64,000 nucleotides of DNA from an uncultured Tateyamaria sp. (GTDB taxonomy: Bacteria; Pseudomonadota; Alphaproteobacteria; Rhodobacterales; Rhodobacteraceae). Of this stretch, positions 8,664 to 17,246 are shown piece by piece. The notes beneath the pieces are model-generated. The model did not search any database. It was given only the letters and a program-made list of their open reading frames with translations, and was not told the origin of the DNA. The stretch covers positions 124,001 through 188,000 of the forward strand of contig NZ_CANNDS010000001.1 in the NCBI RefSeq assembly GCF_947503415.1, in the 5' to 3' direction. The position numbers and the translations under genes are program-made. How positions within the stretch are numbered: position 1 is the stretch's first letter; each line of letters opens with the position of its first letter.

Positions 8664-10034
8664 TCAATACGAATAGTCGGCAAACACCCGGCTGATATCG
8701 CCGTTCCAGTCGCCGTGGTAGCGGTCCAGCAACTCGTCCGCAGGGGTCTTGCCCGTCTCCACGCTTTCCTGAAGGGCATTCAGGAAATGCGTCTCGTCCG
8801 GAATCAAACCACCAGCACCGGGGCGGGCACGCGCGGCCAACCCGGCCCGCGAAATCGCAACCGCCTCGCGCGCCAGATCGTGCATTTTCACGCCGTTCAC
8901 TTCGGCCTGTAGACCGTCAACGGACGCGGCCACCCGCAACCCATCGCGGGTCTCGGCATCCAACCCCTTGACCAGATCCCACGCCGCATCCAGCGCTGTC
9001 TGGTCATAGGTCAGGCCAACCCAGAACGCCGGCAAGGCACATAGACGCCGCCAAGGGCCACCATCGGCCCCGCGCATTTCAATGAACTTCTTGATCCGCG
9101 CTTCCGGGAAAGCGGTGGTCAGGTGGTCTGCCCAGTCACTCAACGTCGGAGTCTCGCCCGGCAGCGCAGGCAGCTTGCCTTGCAGGAAATCGCGGAACGA
9201 CTGGCCCAGCGCATCGACATACTGCCCATCGCGATAGACAAAATACATCGGCACATCGAGCGCGTATTGCACCCAGCGTTCAAATCCGAACCCCTCTTCG
9301 AACACGAAGGGGATCATGCCGGTGCGGTCCGCGTCCAGATCGCGCCACACCCGGCTGCGCCAGGATTTGTGACCGTTCAGCTTGTTCTCGAAAAACGGTG
9401 AATTGGCGAACAGGGCCACGGCCACCGGCTGCAACGCGATGGCGACGCGCATCTTTTGCACCATGTCCGCCTCGGACCCGAAGTCGAGGTTGACCTGCAC
9501 CGTACAGGTCCGCCGCATCATGGTCCGACCCATGGTGCCCACCTTGCCCATATAAGCATCCATCAGCTTATACCGGCCCTTGGGCATCAAAGGCATTTCT
9601 TCGTGGGTCCATGTGGGGGCAGCCCCCAGACCGATAAAGCCGACGCCGATTTCGTTCGCGATATCCATGACCTCGCGCAGGTGACTATTCACCTCGTCGC
9701 AGGTCTCGTGAATGGTCTCCAAAGGCGCACCGGACAGCTCCAGCGCACCGCCGGGTTCCAGTGACACATTCGCGCCGTCCTTCTCCAGCCCGATCAGCTT
9801 GCCGCCTTCGCGCACCTCTGACCACTGGTGACGGTCGCGCAGCGCGCTCAGCACGGCTTCGATGGACCGGGCGCCCTCGTATGGCAGGGGTTTCAGGGTG
9901 TCGCGACAATAGCCGAACTTCTCGTGTTCGGTGCCGATGCGCCAGTCTTCCTTGGGCTTGCACCCGTCGGCCAGATACTGGGCCAGCTGGTCGTGATGTT
10001 CGATCGGCCCGCCGCCGGACTGAGGGATGGACAT
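8664..10034 (-). CDS. gshA: Glutamate-cysteine ligase, plant/alphaproteobacterial type
   Basis: Makes gamma-glutamylcysteine, the first step of glutathione synthesis. The 456-residue length and sequence fit the plant-like class: an N-terminal DWRIGTEHEKFGYC nucleotide/glutamate-binding stretch, GVNVSLEPGGALELSG-like text (VSLEPGGALELSGAPL), GFIGLGAAP and TVQVNLDFGSE. The C-terminal part carries the conserved FIEMRGADGGPW motif. It is the last gene in a minus-strand group below a small membrane protein gene, with a 114-base gap. Confidence 0.93.
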   Translation of the reverse strand: MSIPQSGGGPIEHHDQLAQYLADGCKPKEDWRIGTEHEKFGYCRDTLKPLPYEGARSIEAVLSALRDRHQWSEVREGGKLIGLEKDGANVSLEPGGALELSGAPLETIHETCDEVNSHLREVMDIANEIGVGFIGLGAAPTWTHEEMPLMPKGRYKLMDAYMGKVGTMGRTMMRRTCTVQVNLDFGSEADMVQKMRVAIALQPVAVALFANSPFFENKLNGHKSWRSRVWRDLDADRTGMIPFVFEEGFGFERWVQYALDVPMYFVYRDGQYVDALGQSFRDFLQGKLPALPGETPTLSDWADHLTTAFPEARIKKFIEMRGADGGPWRRLCALPAFWVGLTYDQTALDAAWDLVKGLDAETRDGLRVAASVDGLQAEVNGVKMHDLAREAVAISRAGLAARARPGAGGLIPDETHFLNALQESVETGKTPADELLDRYHGDWNGDISRVFADYSY

Positions 10035-10148
10035 GGGGGCGCTCCGATTTGCGTCTGTGTTGGGATGAAAGGGATGGTGCGAATTGGCGGAGGTGTCAAT
10101 GCGCAGGGGGCGTGCGTGAGGTCACGGAGATGTGCGCATTCATGCGCA

Positions 10149-10682
10149 TCACGCCCGGCCCTGAGGCTCCATCTGTGCCAAATTCGGTGCGCTGCGTTCC
10201 CAGATCACGACGGGCGCGTCCGGTGTGTCGCGCAATTGAGCGAGCATGCGTTCGGTCCTGAGCCCCGGCAAAGCCGAAAAGGCATCAAACAGGGCATCGG
10301 CCCCATCCGCATCCACAGGGATCATCAAAGGCGGTTGGTGCGGCTGATCAAGACGCCAGTGCGCAGGGCTTTGCGCCCCGTCAAGGGTTACCCGTTGCAC
10401 TTCGCGCATCGAGACGGACCCACCATTGAGCGGACCAAAATACGTCACCTCACCCTCAACCACCTGCACGGTGCCCAATCCGCCACCCGCGCCACGAAAG
10501 CGGCCACGCTGCAGGCCCACCATGATCAGCGCACCGGCCCCGACCAACATGACCGGCGCTATGTAGCCCAGAACGCCGTGCGCCTGCGCCAACCACCAGA
10601 GCGCCAGAATGGCCAGTGCCATACCCGTCAACACTTCGCGCCAGCGCCAAAGGGCGGCCTTGGCTTCGGGTCGGAAGAACAT
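10149..10682 (-). CDS. Hypothetical membrane protein, two N-terminal helices
   Basis: Unrecognised 177-residue protein. Residues about 17-33 and 39-56 are hydrophobic helices, followed by a soluble beta-rich domain (GTVQVVEGEVTYFGPLNGG and on) that resembles a small membrane-anchored PH-like or sensor domain, though I cannot name a family. The ATG overlaps the stop of the upstream GNAT gene as TGATG, suggesting coupling. No catalytic motif is visible. Confidence 0.75.
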   Translation of the reverse strand: MFFRPEAKAALWRWREVLTGMALAILALWWLAQAHGVLGYIAPVMLVGAGALIMVGLQRGRFRGAGGGLGTVQVVEGEVTYFGPLNGGSVSMREVQRVTLDGAQSPAHWRLDQPHQPPLMIPVDADGADALFDAFSALPGLRTERMLAQLRDTPDAPVVIWERSAPNLAQMEPQGRA

Positions 10683-11554
10683 CAGATCGCTCCTTCAATC
10701 GTCGCGGCCTTTTTGAACAGGGCAACACGGTAGGTTCCGATCTGCTCGAATCCAATGGCCCGATATGCGCGGGCGGCGTCGTCAGATGCCGCAAACAGGA
10801 TGGCCCGTCCGATGCCGCGTGCGTGGGCGTCAGCCAGATGTGCTACAACGACGCGACGGCCATAGCCCTTGTTGCGCAATGCGCGAGGCACGAACACGCC
10901 CCCAACCTGCACCATGCCCGCAACTTCGGCGTTGAAGGCCGTCATGGCGACGGGCACCGCGTCCACCTCAAGCAGCCCTACAGTGTCGCCCGCGACGGCG
11001 CGCTTGGCCCGTGCAACCGCGTCCGCCCGCGTGGATAGGTCACTGTCTGACGCCCCGGTGTCGCACAGGTAGTCGAAAAACCAGTTTTCCAGCATCTCTC
11101 GGTCCGACGGCTGCGGGACACGCAGCGTGTCAAAGGGGCCGGCCAAGTCGGAAAGGTCCAACTGGAAAAGCGGTTCATCATGATCCACGGTCGTCTGAGT
11201 GTCGGCCAAACCCATGGCCGTCAGCACATGGGCGACCTGAGTTGGCAGCCCGGTCATCCCCACGACGCGCCGCCCCTGCCAGTGCGCGCGTGCCGCGGAC
11301 AGATCAACCGACCCATCCGCAAGCTGCGCCATCAGATAGCCACCGTTGGTCAGACCAATCACACCATGCACCCGGTCCGCATCTTCGTGAACAAACATTT
11401 CTGTTGCGTGCGCCGCGTCTGAGGGTCCAAGCCCATGCGCCGCCAGGTTCGAGCGCAAGAACATCGAGGTCGCGGCATGGGCGGCCATAAACGTCTCGAT
11501 CCGGGGCGCATCGGCAGGGGCGGCGCGCCGTAAGGCGCAGGTCTCCTGCGCCAT
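10682..11554 (-). CDS. GNAT family N-acetyltransferase
   Basis: A 290-residue protein whose C-terminal half carries the GNAT acetyl-CoA motif (GVFVPRALRNKGYGRRVV, i.e. R-x-x-G-x-G) followed by ARAYRAIGFEQIGTYR, the usual motif B end. The N-terminal half looks like a divergent second GNAT-like domain (TSMFLRSNLAAHGL), so it may be a tandem GNAT. The start at 11554 overlaps the rsmE stop as TAATG; a longer upstream frame exists but runs through rsmE in another register and is rejected. The acetyl acceptor is unknown. Confidence 0.85.
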   Translation of the reverse strand: MAQETCALRRAAPADAPRIETFMAAHAATSMFLRSNLAAHGLGPSDAAHATEMFVHEDADRVHGVIGLTNGGYLMAQLADGSVDLSAARAHWQGRRVVGMTGLPTQVAHVLTAMGLADTQTTVDHDEPLFQLDLSDLAGPFDTLRVPQPSDREMLENWFFDYLCDTGASDSDLSTRADAVARAKRAVAGDTVGLLEVDAVPVAMTAFNAEVAGMVQVGGVFVPRALRNKGYGRRVVVAHLADAHARGIGRAILFAASDDAARAYRAIGFEQIGTYRVALFKKAATIEGAI

Positions 11555-12279
11555 TACCGCCAGTCCCCCAAGCGCTGCTGCCAAACGGTCAGCGCCGCCA
11601 CAGCCGCCGTGTCGGCCCGCAAGATACGCTGTCCCAACTGCACAGCGTGCGCGTTCTCCATGCCATGCAACCGGGCACGCTCCTTGTCGGAAAACCCGCC
11701 CTCCGGCCCAATCAATATGGCCCAAGGCCCGGAGATGTCCGGTAAGGCGGAGGTGTCCTCCGCCCCTGCCAGTGCCTCGTCGCAGAACATCAAATGCCGG
11801 TCGCCGAGGTCCGCCAAAGCCCGCTCCAACCGCGCCATGTCAGCGACCTCAGGCACGTAGGTGCCGCCGCATTGTTCTGCCGCCTCGACGGCATGGGCCT
11901 GCAAACGATCGCGCTGTACCCGGCCTGCATTGGTGAAGTCCGTCTGCACGGGCAAAATGCGCCGCGCCCCCATCTCTGCGGCCTTTTCCACGATAAAGTC
12001 AGTACGCGCCTTCTTGATCGGGGCGAACATCAGCCACAGGTCAGGCGGCATCTGAAGGGGCCGGGTGTGCGCCGCGCACAGCAAAGTTCCCCCGCGCTTG
12101 CCCGCCTCCACCACCTCGGCCTTCCACTCTCCCTCCGTTCCGTTGAACAGCAGCACAGCCGCACCGACAGACAGGCGCATCACACCAAAAAGGTAGTGCG
12201 CCTGCTCCCGCGACAGCGGGACCGATTGCCCCTGACCCAAAGGGTGATCTACATAAAGGCGGATTTTCGCGTCACTCAT
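11554..12279 (-). CDS. rsmE: 16S rRNA (uracil-1498-N3)-methyltransferase
   Basis: SPOUT-class methyltransferase of 241 residues that modifies U1498 of 16S rRNA. Seen: the knotted SAM-binding signatures LIGPEGGFSDKE and LGQRILRADTAA near the C-terminus, and an N-terminal PUA-like RNA-binding domain. The start is set at ATG 12279, where the product begins MSDAKIRLYV. The much longer upstream extension of this open frame lies antisense to ubiA and is not coding. Divergent from ubiA with 12 bases between the starts. Confidence 0.93.
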   Translation of the reverse strand: MSDAKIRLYVDHPLGQGQSVPLSREQAHYLFGVMRLSVGAAVLLFNGTEGEWKAEVVEAGKRGGTLLCAAHTRPLQMPPDLWLMFAPIKKARTDFIVEKAAEMGARRILPVQTDFTNAGRVQRDRLQAHAVEAAEQCGGTYVPEVADMARLERALADLGDRHLMFCDEALAGAEDTSALPDISGPWAILIGPEGGFSDKERARLHGMENAHAVQLGQRILRADTAAVAALTVWQQRLGDWR

Positions 12280-12291
12280 GGGCCCACACAT

Positions 12292-13254
12292 ATGACCAAC
12301 TCGCAGCCATCGCCAGAGGGCCAAGTGGCCGACGCCGTTTCGGGCAACTGGGTGGACACGCTGGCACCGGCCTGGACACGGGGCTACCTGCGGCTCAGCC
12401 GTGCGGACCGGCCCATCGGGACATGGCTGCTGCTGATCCCGTGCTGGTGGGGGCTGGCCCTTGCGATCCTGCATGATCAGACGCCGCGCTGGGAAGACGC
12501 GTGGATCGCCATCGGTTGTGCGATCGGCGCGTGGCTGATGCGGGGGGCGGGGTGTACGTGGAATGACATCTCTGACCGCAACTACGATGGACAGGTCGAA
12601 CGGACACGGTCCCGCCCGATCCCGTCTGGGCAGGTGTCGGTGCGGGGGGCCGTCATTTGGATGTGCCTGCAAGCGCTGATCGCGTTTGGCATCCTGCTGA
12701 CGTTCAACACGGCTGCAATCCTGCTGGGCATCCTCGCGCTGCTGCCGGTGGCCGTCTATCCCTTCGCCAAGCGTTTCACATGGTGGCCGCAGGTGTTTCT
12801 GGGACTGGCGTTCAATTGGGGCGCGCTGCTGGCGTGGACGGCCCATACCGGGCAACTCGAAGCGCCCGCTGTGGTGCTCTATCTGGCGGGGATCGCGTGG
12901 ACCCTGTTCTACGACACGATCTATGCGCATCAGGACACCGAAGATGACGCTCTGATCGGGGTCAAATCGACGGCGCGGCTCTTTGGCGAAAACACCGGCC
13001 CGTGGTTGCGCCGCTTCCTGATGGCGACTGTGGGGCTTATGGGGATCGCCGTGGTCTTTGCCGCCATCGACGAGGCCAATGTGCTTGCCATGGTCCTTGC
13101 GCTGGGAGGGCCATGGGCCATGGGCTGGCATATGGCGTGGCAGCTGCGGGGACTGGATATCGAGGATGCCAACAAGTGCCTGCAGCTCTTTCGGGCCAAC
13201 CGCGACACTGGCATCATTCCGCTGGTCTTTTTCTGCGCTGCACTTCTGGTATGA
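12292..13254 (+). CDS. ubiA: 4-hydroxybenzoate polyprenyltransferase
   Basis: Membrane prenyltransferase that attaches the polyprenyl tail to 4-hydroxybenzoate in ubiquinone synthesis. 320 residues with about eight or nine hydrophobic helices. Seen: the first Asp-rich motif NDISDRNYDGQVERTRSRP, the second DTIYAHQDTEDD, and an N-terminal RADRPIGTWLLLIPCWWG segment typical of UbiA. ATG 12292 is in frame and fits; the upstream part of the open frame is antisense to rsmE. Confidence 0.95.
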   Translation: MTNSQPSPEGQVADAVSGNWVDTLAPAWTRGYLRLSRADRPIGTWLLLIPCWWGLALAILHDQTPRWEDAWIAIGCAIGAWLMRGAGCTWNDISDRNYDGQVERTRSRPIPSGQVSVRGAVIWMCLQALIAFGILLTFNTAAILLGILALLPVAVYPFAKRFTWWPQVFLGLAFNWGALLAWTAHTGQLEAPAVVLYLAGIAWTLFYDTIYAHQDTEDDALIGVKSTARLFGENTGPWLRRFLMATVGLMGIAVVFAAIDEANVLAMVLALGGPWAMGWHMAWQLRGLDIEDANKCLQLFRANRDTGIIPLVFFCAALLV

Positions 13255-13317
13255 TTGAACCCCACTCGCAACGCGCGTAGACCGGACCGCGCGACGAGGC
13301 TTAGCAAAGGTTTGCCG

Positions 13318-15234
13318 ATGATGCGTCAGTCATCCCTGTTGATCATCGTGTCCACGTTTGCCGTGGCCGCCGTTCTGGCGTTGGTCACGGCCAACCTGTC
13401 GGTCCAGTTGATCGAGGAAAGCTCGGAAATCGGCGTACGTGATGCGCTGGACGAGGAAGGGCTGACATGGGCCGAGGTGGAAGCGGACGGTCTGCAAGTG
13501 ACCCTTGCCGGCATCGCTCCCACCGAAGCGATCCGCTTTGCGGCACTGTCAACGGCGGGCAGCATCGTTGATGCGGCGCGTGTCATTGATGACATGCAGG
13601 TCGAAGCCGCCGCCGCCATCGCGCCACCGCGCTTTTCGGCTGAGCTGCTGCGCAACGACGCAGGATTTTCGATCATCGGCCTGATCCCGACATCGACCGA
13701 CCGGGACGGCGTCATCGACCAGATCACGGCCATTGCCGATGACTTGCCTGTCACCGACCTGATCGAAGTGGCGAACTACCCGGCGCCGGACGGATGGGAA
13801 GACGCGCTTGGCTTTGCGCTGGCCGCGATGGAGCGGTTGCCACGGGCCAAAGTCTCCGTTGTTGCGGGTCGTGTGTCGATCACAGCGATCACTGACAGCT
13901 CCGACGAAAAAACGCAGCTCGAAACGCTGCTGAACCGCGCCGCACCGCCCGGCCTGCGCGTGGCGCTCAATATCGCGGCACCACGCCCGGTGATCACCCC
14001 ATTCACCTTGCGTCTGGTCATGGACGAAAACGGCACGCGCTTTGATGCGTGCTCGGCGGACACCGAAGCTGCGCGGGGCCGCATCGTGGATGCTGCCTTT
14101 GCCGCTGGCCTGACGGGGCCAGGGACATGCACCGTGGGCATGGGCGTCCCGACCCCCAGCTGGAGTGTCGCAGTCGAGCAGGCCATCGCTGCCCTGTCGG
14201 AACTTGGCGCCGGGTCTGTGACCTTTTCGGATGCCGACATTACACTGATTGCGGCCGAAGGCACCGCCCAGTCCGACTTTGACCGCGTAGTCGGCGAGTT
14301 GGAAAACCAGCTGCCAGAGGTGTTTGCCCTTTACGCCAAACTGCCGGAAACCGTGGACCCAAATCAGGGACCACAGGAATTCGTGGCAACGCTCAGCCCC
14401 GAAGGGCTGGTACAGCTGCGCGGTCGTATCTCGGACGAAAACCTGCGCGCTTTGGTCGACAGTTACGCACAGGCCGCTTTCGGCTCCAACAGCGTGTATA
14501 CGGCGACACGCATCGTGGATGATCTGCCTGCCACATGGCCCGTCCGCGTTCTGACCGGGCTGGAAGCCCTCTCGCAGCTGTCAAACGGAGCAGTGACCGT
14601 AACACCCGACACGTTGACGGTGTCTGGCAATACGGGCAACCCAAAGGCCAGCACCAACATCGCCACGCTCCTCGCCTCAAAACTGGGAGAAGCGGAAGAG
14701 TTCGACATTCGCGTCACCTATCAGGAAAAACTCGATCCCATCGCGGCACTTCCCACACCGGATGAATGCGAATCCGAAATTGCGACAATTCTGGCCAGTT
14801 CAAAGATCACCTTCGAACCGGGCAGTGCCACAATCGACGCGGGCGCACTTGGCACGATGGACGATATTTCGGAAATCTTGCGCCAGTGCGGCGACTTGCG
14901 TCTGGAAATCCAGGGACACACGGACAGCCAGGGCCGCGAAGAGATGAACCTGAACCTGAGCCAGGCGCGTGCACAATCCGTTCTAAACGAATTGCGCGCA
15001 CGCCGCGTTCTGACCGCCACCTATTCGGCAAAAGGCTACGGCGAAACGGACCCCATCGCTGAAAACGACACCGAAGCGGGGCGCGAAGCCAACCGGCGCA
15101 TCGAATTCAAGCTGATCCGCCCCACCCCTTCTGCACCAGAAGGCGAAACAACGCTGGAAACCCTCGCCGGAACAGGCGATACAGAGGCGGGCACAGCGGA
15201 CAGCGCCGAAGGACAGGAAGATGAGCAGAACTGA
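13318..15234 (+). CDS. Large OmpA-C/BON-like cell-envelope protein
   Basis: Protein of 638 residues. An N-terminal hydrophobic segment (SLLIIVSTFAVAAVLALVTA, residues about 4-23) is a signal or anchor. The middle contains repeated alpha/beta segments of about 60-70 residues that resemble BON-type repeats. Residues about 520-600 form an OmpA-type peptidoglycan-binding domain (LEIQGHTDSQG, then NLNLSQARAQSVLNEL and ANRRIEFKL). The C-terminal 35 residues are an acidic Thr/Glu/Gly tail. The layout is reminiscent of mycobacterial ArfA. ATG 13318 has AAGG seven bases upstream; ATG 13321 is an equal alternative. Probably links inner membrane and peptidoglycan. Confidence 0.85.
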   Translation: MMRQSSLLIIVSTFAVAAVLALVTANLSVQLIEESSEIGVRDALDEEGLTWAEVEADGLQVTLAGIAPTEAIRFAALSTAGSIVDAARVIDDMQVEAAAAIAPPRFSAELLRNDAGFSIIGLIPTSTDRDGVIDQITAIADDLPVTDLIEVANYPAPDGWEDALGFALAAMERLPRAKVSVVAGRVSITAITDSSDEKTQLETLLNRAAPPGLRVALNIAAPRPVITPFTLRLVMDENGTRFDACSADTEAARGRIVDAAFAAGLTGPGTCTVGMGVPTPSWSVAVEQAIAALSELGAGSVTFSDADITLIAAEGTAQSDFDRVVGELENQLPEVFALYAKLPETVDPNQGPQEFVATLSPEGLVQLRGRISDENLRALVDSYAQAAFGSNSVYTATRIVDDLPATWPVRVLTGLEALSQLSNGAVTVTPDTLTVSGNTGNPKASTNIATLLASKLGEAEEFDIRVTYQEKLDPIAALPTPDECESEIATILASSKITFEPGSATIDAGALGTMDDISEILRQCGDLRLEIQGHTDSQGREEMNLNLSQARAQSVLNELRARRVLTATYSAKGYGETDPIAENDTEAGREANRRIEFKLIRPTPSAPEGETTLETLAGTGDTEAGTADSAEGQEDEQN

Positions 15235-15547
15235 GTTTGTCATTGCGACAGCCATCATTCTTTTCATTGCGTTCTGTTTGGGGTGGTTCGCGAATTGGCT
15301 GATCCACCGCTTTACGCGTGTGGCCGCGGGCGACGTGGCTGAACTGGACCGAATGAGCCAGGAATTGCACGAGGCCGAAGAAACCCGCGATCAGGCCATC
15401 ACCTATCTGCAGCAGCGCGAGGCCGAACTGACCAACCAACTGGCCCAGACCGAAGCCGAGTTGCGCGCGGCCATGGACGGGCTGCGCGATGCCCGGCACG
15501 AGGCGGAAGAGCTGCGCGCCTGGATCGATCGGCAACAAGCAAGCTGA
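15221..15547 (+). CDS. Small membrane-anchored coiled-coil protein
   Basis: A 108-residue protein with one N-terminal membrane helix (FVIATAIILFIAFCLGWFAN, residues about 5-24) followed by a charged Glu/Gln/Arg/Ala-rich coiled coil from about residue 40 to the end. Its start lies inside the end of the OmpA-like gene (14-base overlap), which argues that the two proteins are made together and may act together in the envelope. Not a recognised family. Confidence 0.75.
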   Translation: MSRTEFVIATAIILFIAFCLGWFANWLIHRFTRVAAGDVAELDRMSQELHEAEETRDQAITYLQQREAELTNQLAQTEAELRAAMDGLRDARHEAEELRAWIDRQQAS

Positions 15548-15558
15548 CCTGACGGGCG

Positions 15559-15624
15559 GGGCGGATCAAGATCCGCCTTACCACCGGCACTCTACTCTCC
15601 CGTAAGGCGGATCTTGATCCGCCC
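15559..15624. repeat. Cruciform-forming REP-like inverted repeat
   Basis: A perfect 23-bp inverted repeat: 15559-15581 pairs with 15602-15624 around a 20-base spacer. Each arm is itself a hairpin (GGCGGATC-AA-GATCCGCC), so the octamer GGCGGATC and its complement appear four times. It lies between the convergent coiled-coil gene and moaE. It may serve as a bidirectional terminator or be a dispersed repetitive palindrome; I recall similar GGCGGATC palindromes from roseobacter intergenic DNA, but this needs a search. Confidence 0.8.
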
Positions 15625-15730
15625 TGACTGCCCTGTCCGTGAGGACCCGCTTCGCTCTCAGATCTGCCGTTCTGTTGCGTCGCTCGCTGCTTCTCCGCAC
15701 GTTGCGTTAATCGGTGCCAAAGCGTGCGTT

Positions 15731-15775
15731 GGGGGTGCACAGGGGGTGTACGCAGGGTGCACGGGGGATGACACC
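15731..15775 (-). repeat. GTGCACCC-type intergenic repeat, copy 1
   Basis: A G/C-asymmetric stretch built from three or four units of 11-12 bases. Read on the minus strand it goes GGTGTCATCC..., GTGCACCCTGC, GTACACCCCCT, GTGCACC. A nearly identical arrangement lies at 63829-63870 on the plus strand. Here it lies 106 bases past the cruciform repeat, with no convincing gene between. Function unknown. Confidence 0.7.
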
Positions 15776-15847
15776 CTGCAAATGGGCCGTTCAGCTATAT
15801 GAACAAGGGGGGAATCACCCACTCTGAATCCTGACCGGTGCACCGCG

Positions 15848-16288
15848 TCACCAACGGCCAAGCGCGTCCTCGTCCTCGTCCCGGGCAGCGACCCAGTCGG
15901 CCCCATCCGCAGTCACTTCCCGCTTCCAGAACGGTGCACGCGACTTCAGATAATCCATCAGGTACTCCGCCGCCTCGAACGCATCCTTGCGATGCCGCGC
16001 GGCGGTGGCAACCATCATGATCATGTCGCCCACTTCAAGCCGTCCATGACGGTGAATGACCAGCGCATCCTCCAGCGACCACCGGCTGATCGCTTGCTCG
16101 GCAATCTCCGTCAGGGCAGCTTCGGTCATGCCGGGGTAATGCTCGATTTCCATGGCTTGCAGCCCGCCATCGACATCACGCACGATGCCGGTAAAGGTCA
16201 CGACAGCGCCCGACACGGCACGCCCTTCGGCAAAGCCTGCGGCTTCGGTTCCAAGGTCGAACGGCGCATCCTGAACGACGATCCGCAT
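15848..16288 (-). CDS. moaE: Molybdopterin synthase catalytic subunit
   Basis: Large subunit of molybdopterin synthase, which transfers sulfur from MoaD thiocarboxylate to precursor Z. It has 146 residues. Seen: GAVVTFTGIVRD at about 28-39, MEIEHYPGMTEAAL, HRHGRLEVGD and the conserved AFEAAEYLMDYLKSRAPFWKRE stretch (residues about 103-124), which carries the catalytic lysine region. It follows moaD by four bases in the uvrC-pgsA-moaD-moaE minus-strand unit. Confidence 0.95.
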   Translation of the reverse strand: MRIVVQDAPFDLGTEAAGFAEGRAVSGAVVTFTGIVRDVDGGLQAMEIEHYPGMTEAALTEIAEQAISRWSLEDALVIHRHGRLEVGDMIMMVATAARHRKDAFEAAEYLMDYLKSRAPFWKREVTADGADWVAARDEDEDALGRW

Positions 16289-16292
16289 CGCC

Positions 16293-16544
16293 CTAACCGC
16301 CTGTCATAGGTGGAAAAAATGCCACTTCCCGCACACCGGACAGAGGTGCATCAAAATCCGTCAATTGCTGGTCCACCGCGACGCGCAAAGCGCTGATATC
16401 GGCAAAAGCAGCGGCGTAGCGCTCCTCGCGTCCGCGCAGTTCCTCGACCAGATCCATCACAGTCCCGGCTTGCGTGTCGACCGCTTCCTGCGGGATCCCG
16501 ATCCGTTCGCGGACCCATGCGAAATAGAGCACATCCATCGTCAT
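16293..16544 (-). CDS. moaD: Molybdopterin synthase sulfur carrier subunit
   Basis: Ubiquitin-fold sulfur carrier of 83 residues ending in the required Gly-Gly (FFPPMTGG), where the thiocarboxylate forms. The N-terminal MDVLYFAWVRERIG is typical. ATG 16544 is chosen because it overlaps the pgsA stop as TGATG; a GTG one codon upstream and an ATG two codons downstream are alternatives. Works with moaE immediately downstream. Confidence 0.93.
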   Translation of the reverse strand: MTMDVLYFAWVRERIGIPQEAVDTQAGTVMDLVEELRGREERYAAAFADISALRVAVDQQLTDFDAPLSGVREVAFFPPMTGG

Positions 16545-17209
16545 CACCCTTTCAAGTACGGCATGGCCTTACGGAAGTAATCCCAGCCCGTAATGAAGGT
16601 AAGCGCGGCCGCGATCCACAACAACCACAGGCCAATGCGGCCTGACCAATCCGCCCCCGCCAGTTTCCAGCCAAGCCCCTGCAGGTCCGGCTCGTCCCCG
16701 TTCAGAATGGCACTGACCATCTGCTCATCCATGCCCCAGATCGACATTCCAAAGTAGTGCTCAAACACGCCTTGGGAAAACAGCACGGCAATGGCGATCA
16801 TCTGCAAAGTCGTCTTCCACTTGGCAAGTTGCGTCACCTTCAATGTCCCCGCCGTGTCCCCAAGAAACTCCCGCAGGCCCGAGACAAAAACCTCTCGAAA
16901 CAAGATCATAGTGGCCGGCAGAACCAACCACGGGGACCAACTGGAAAAGCCGATAATGACCATCAGTGCGATCACCACCATCGCCTTGTCCGCGATGGGA
17001 TCAAGCATGGTGCCCAGCTTGGTTTGCTGCCCCCAGGCACGCGCCAGATAGCCGTCAAACCAATCGGTAATGGCCGCCCCCACGAACAGGATCACGGCCA
17101 GAATATCGGCATAAGGCCGCGTAAAATACAGAAACATTACCGCGACCAAAGGGGCCGCAATCAGCCGCAGGGTCGTCAGGATGTTGGGTACGTTCCAGAT
17201 CATGCTCAA
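16544..17209 (-). CDS. pgsA: CDP-diacylglycerol-glycerol-3-phosphate 3-phosphatidyltransferase
   Basis: Membrane enzyme of phosphatidylglycerol synthesis, 221 residues. Seen: the CDP-alcohol phosphotransferase signature D-x2-DG-x2-AR-x8-G-x3-D-x3-D (DWFDGYLARAW and KLGTMLDPIADK) at residues about 46-71, an N-terminal NVPNILTTLRL stretch, and about four hydrophobic helices. Lies between uvrC and moaD on the same strand, with the moaD start overlapping its stop. Confidence 0.95.
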   Translation of the reverse strand: MSMIWNVPNILTTLRLIAAPLVAVMFLYFTRPYADILAVILFVGAAITDWFDGYLARAWGQQTKLGTMLDPIADKAMVVIALMVIIGFSSWSPWLVLPATMILFREVFVSGLREFLGDTAGTLKVTQLAKWKTTLQMIAIAVLFSQGVFEHYFGMSIWGMDEQMVSAILNGDEPDLQGLGWKLAGADWSGRIGLWLLWIAAALTFITGWDYFRKAMPYLKG

Positions 17210-17246
17210 TCTCTAGCGTGCTGACGGGACAAGCGAAAGGCGCGGG

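Noticed and set aside
12280-13131. N-terminal extension of the rsmE open frame
   Set aside because: It overlaps ubiA on the other strand, is Arg/His/Pro-rich, and the conserved RsmE start is at 12279.
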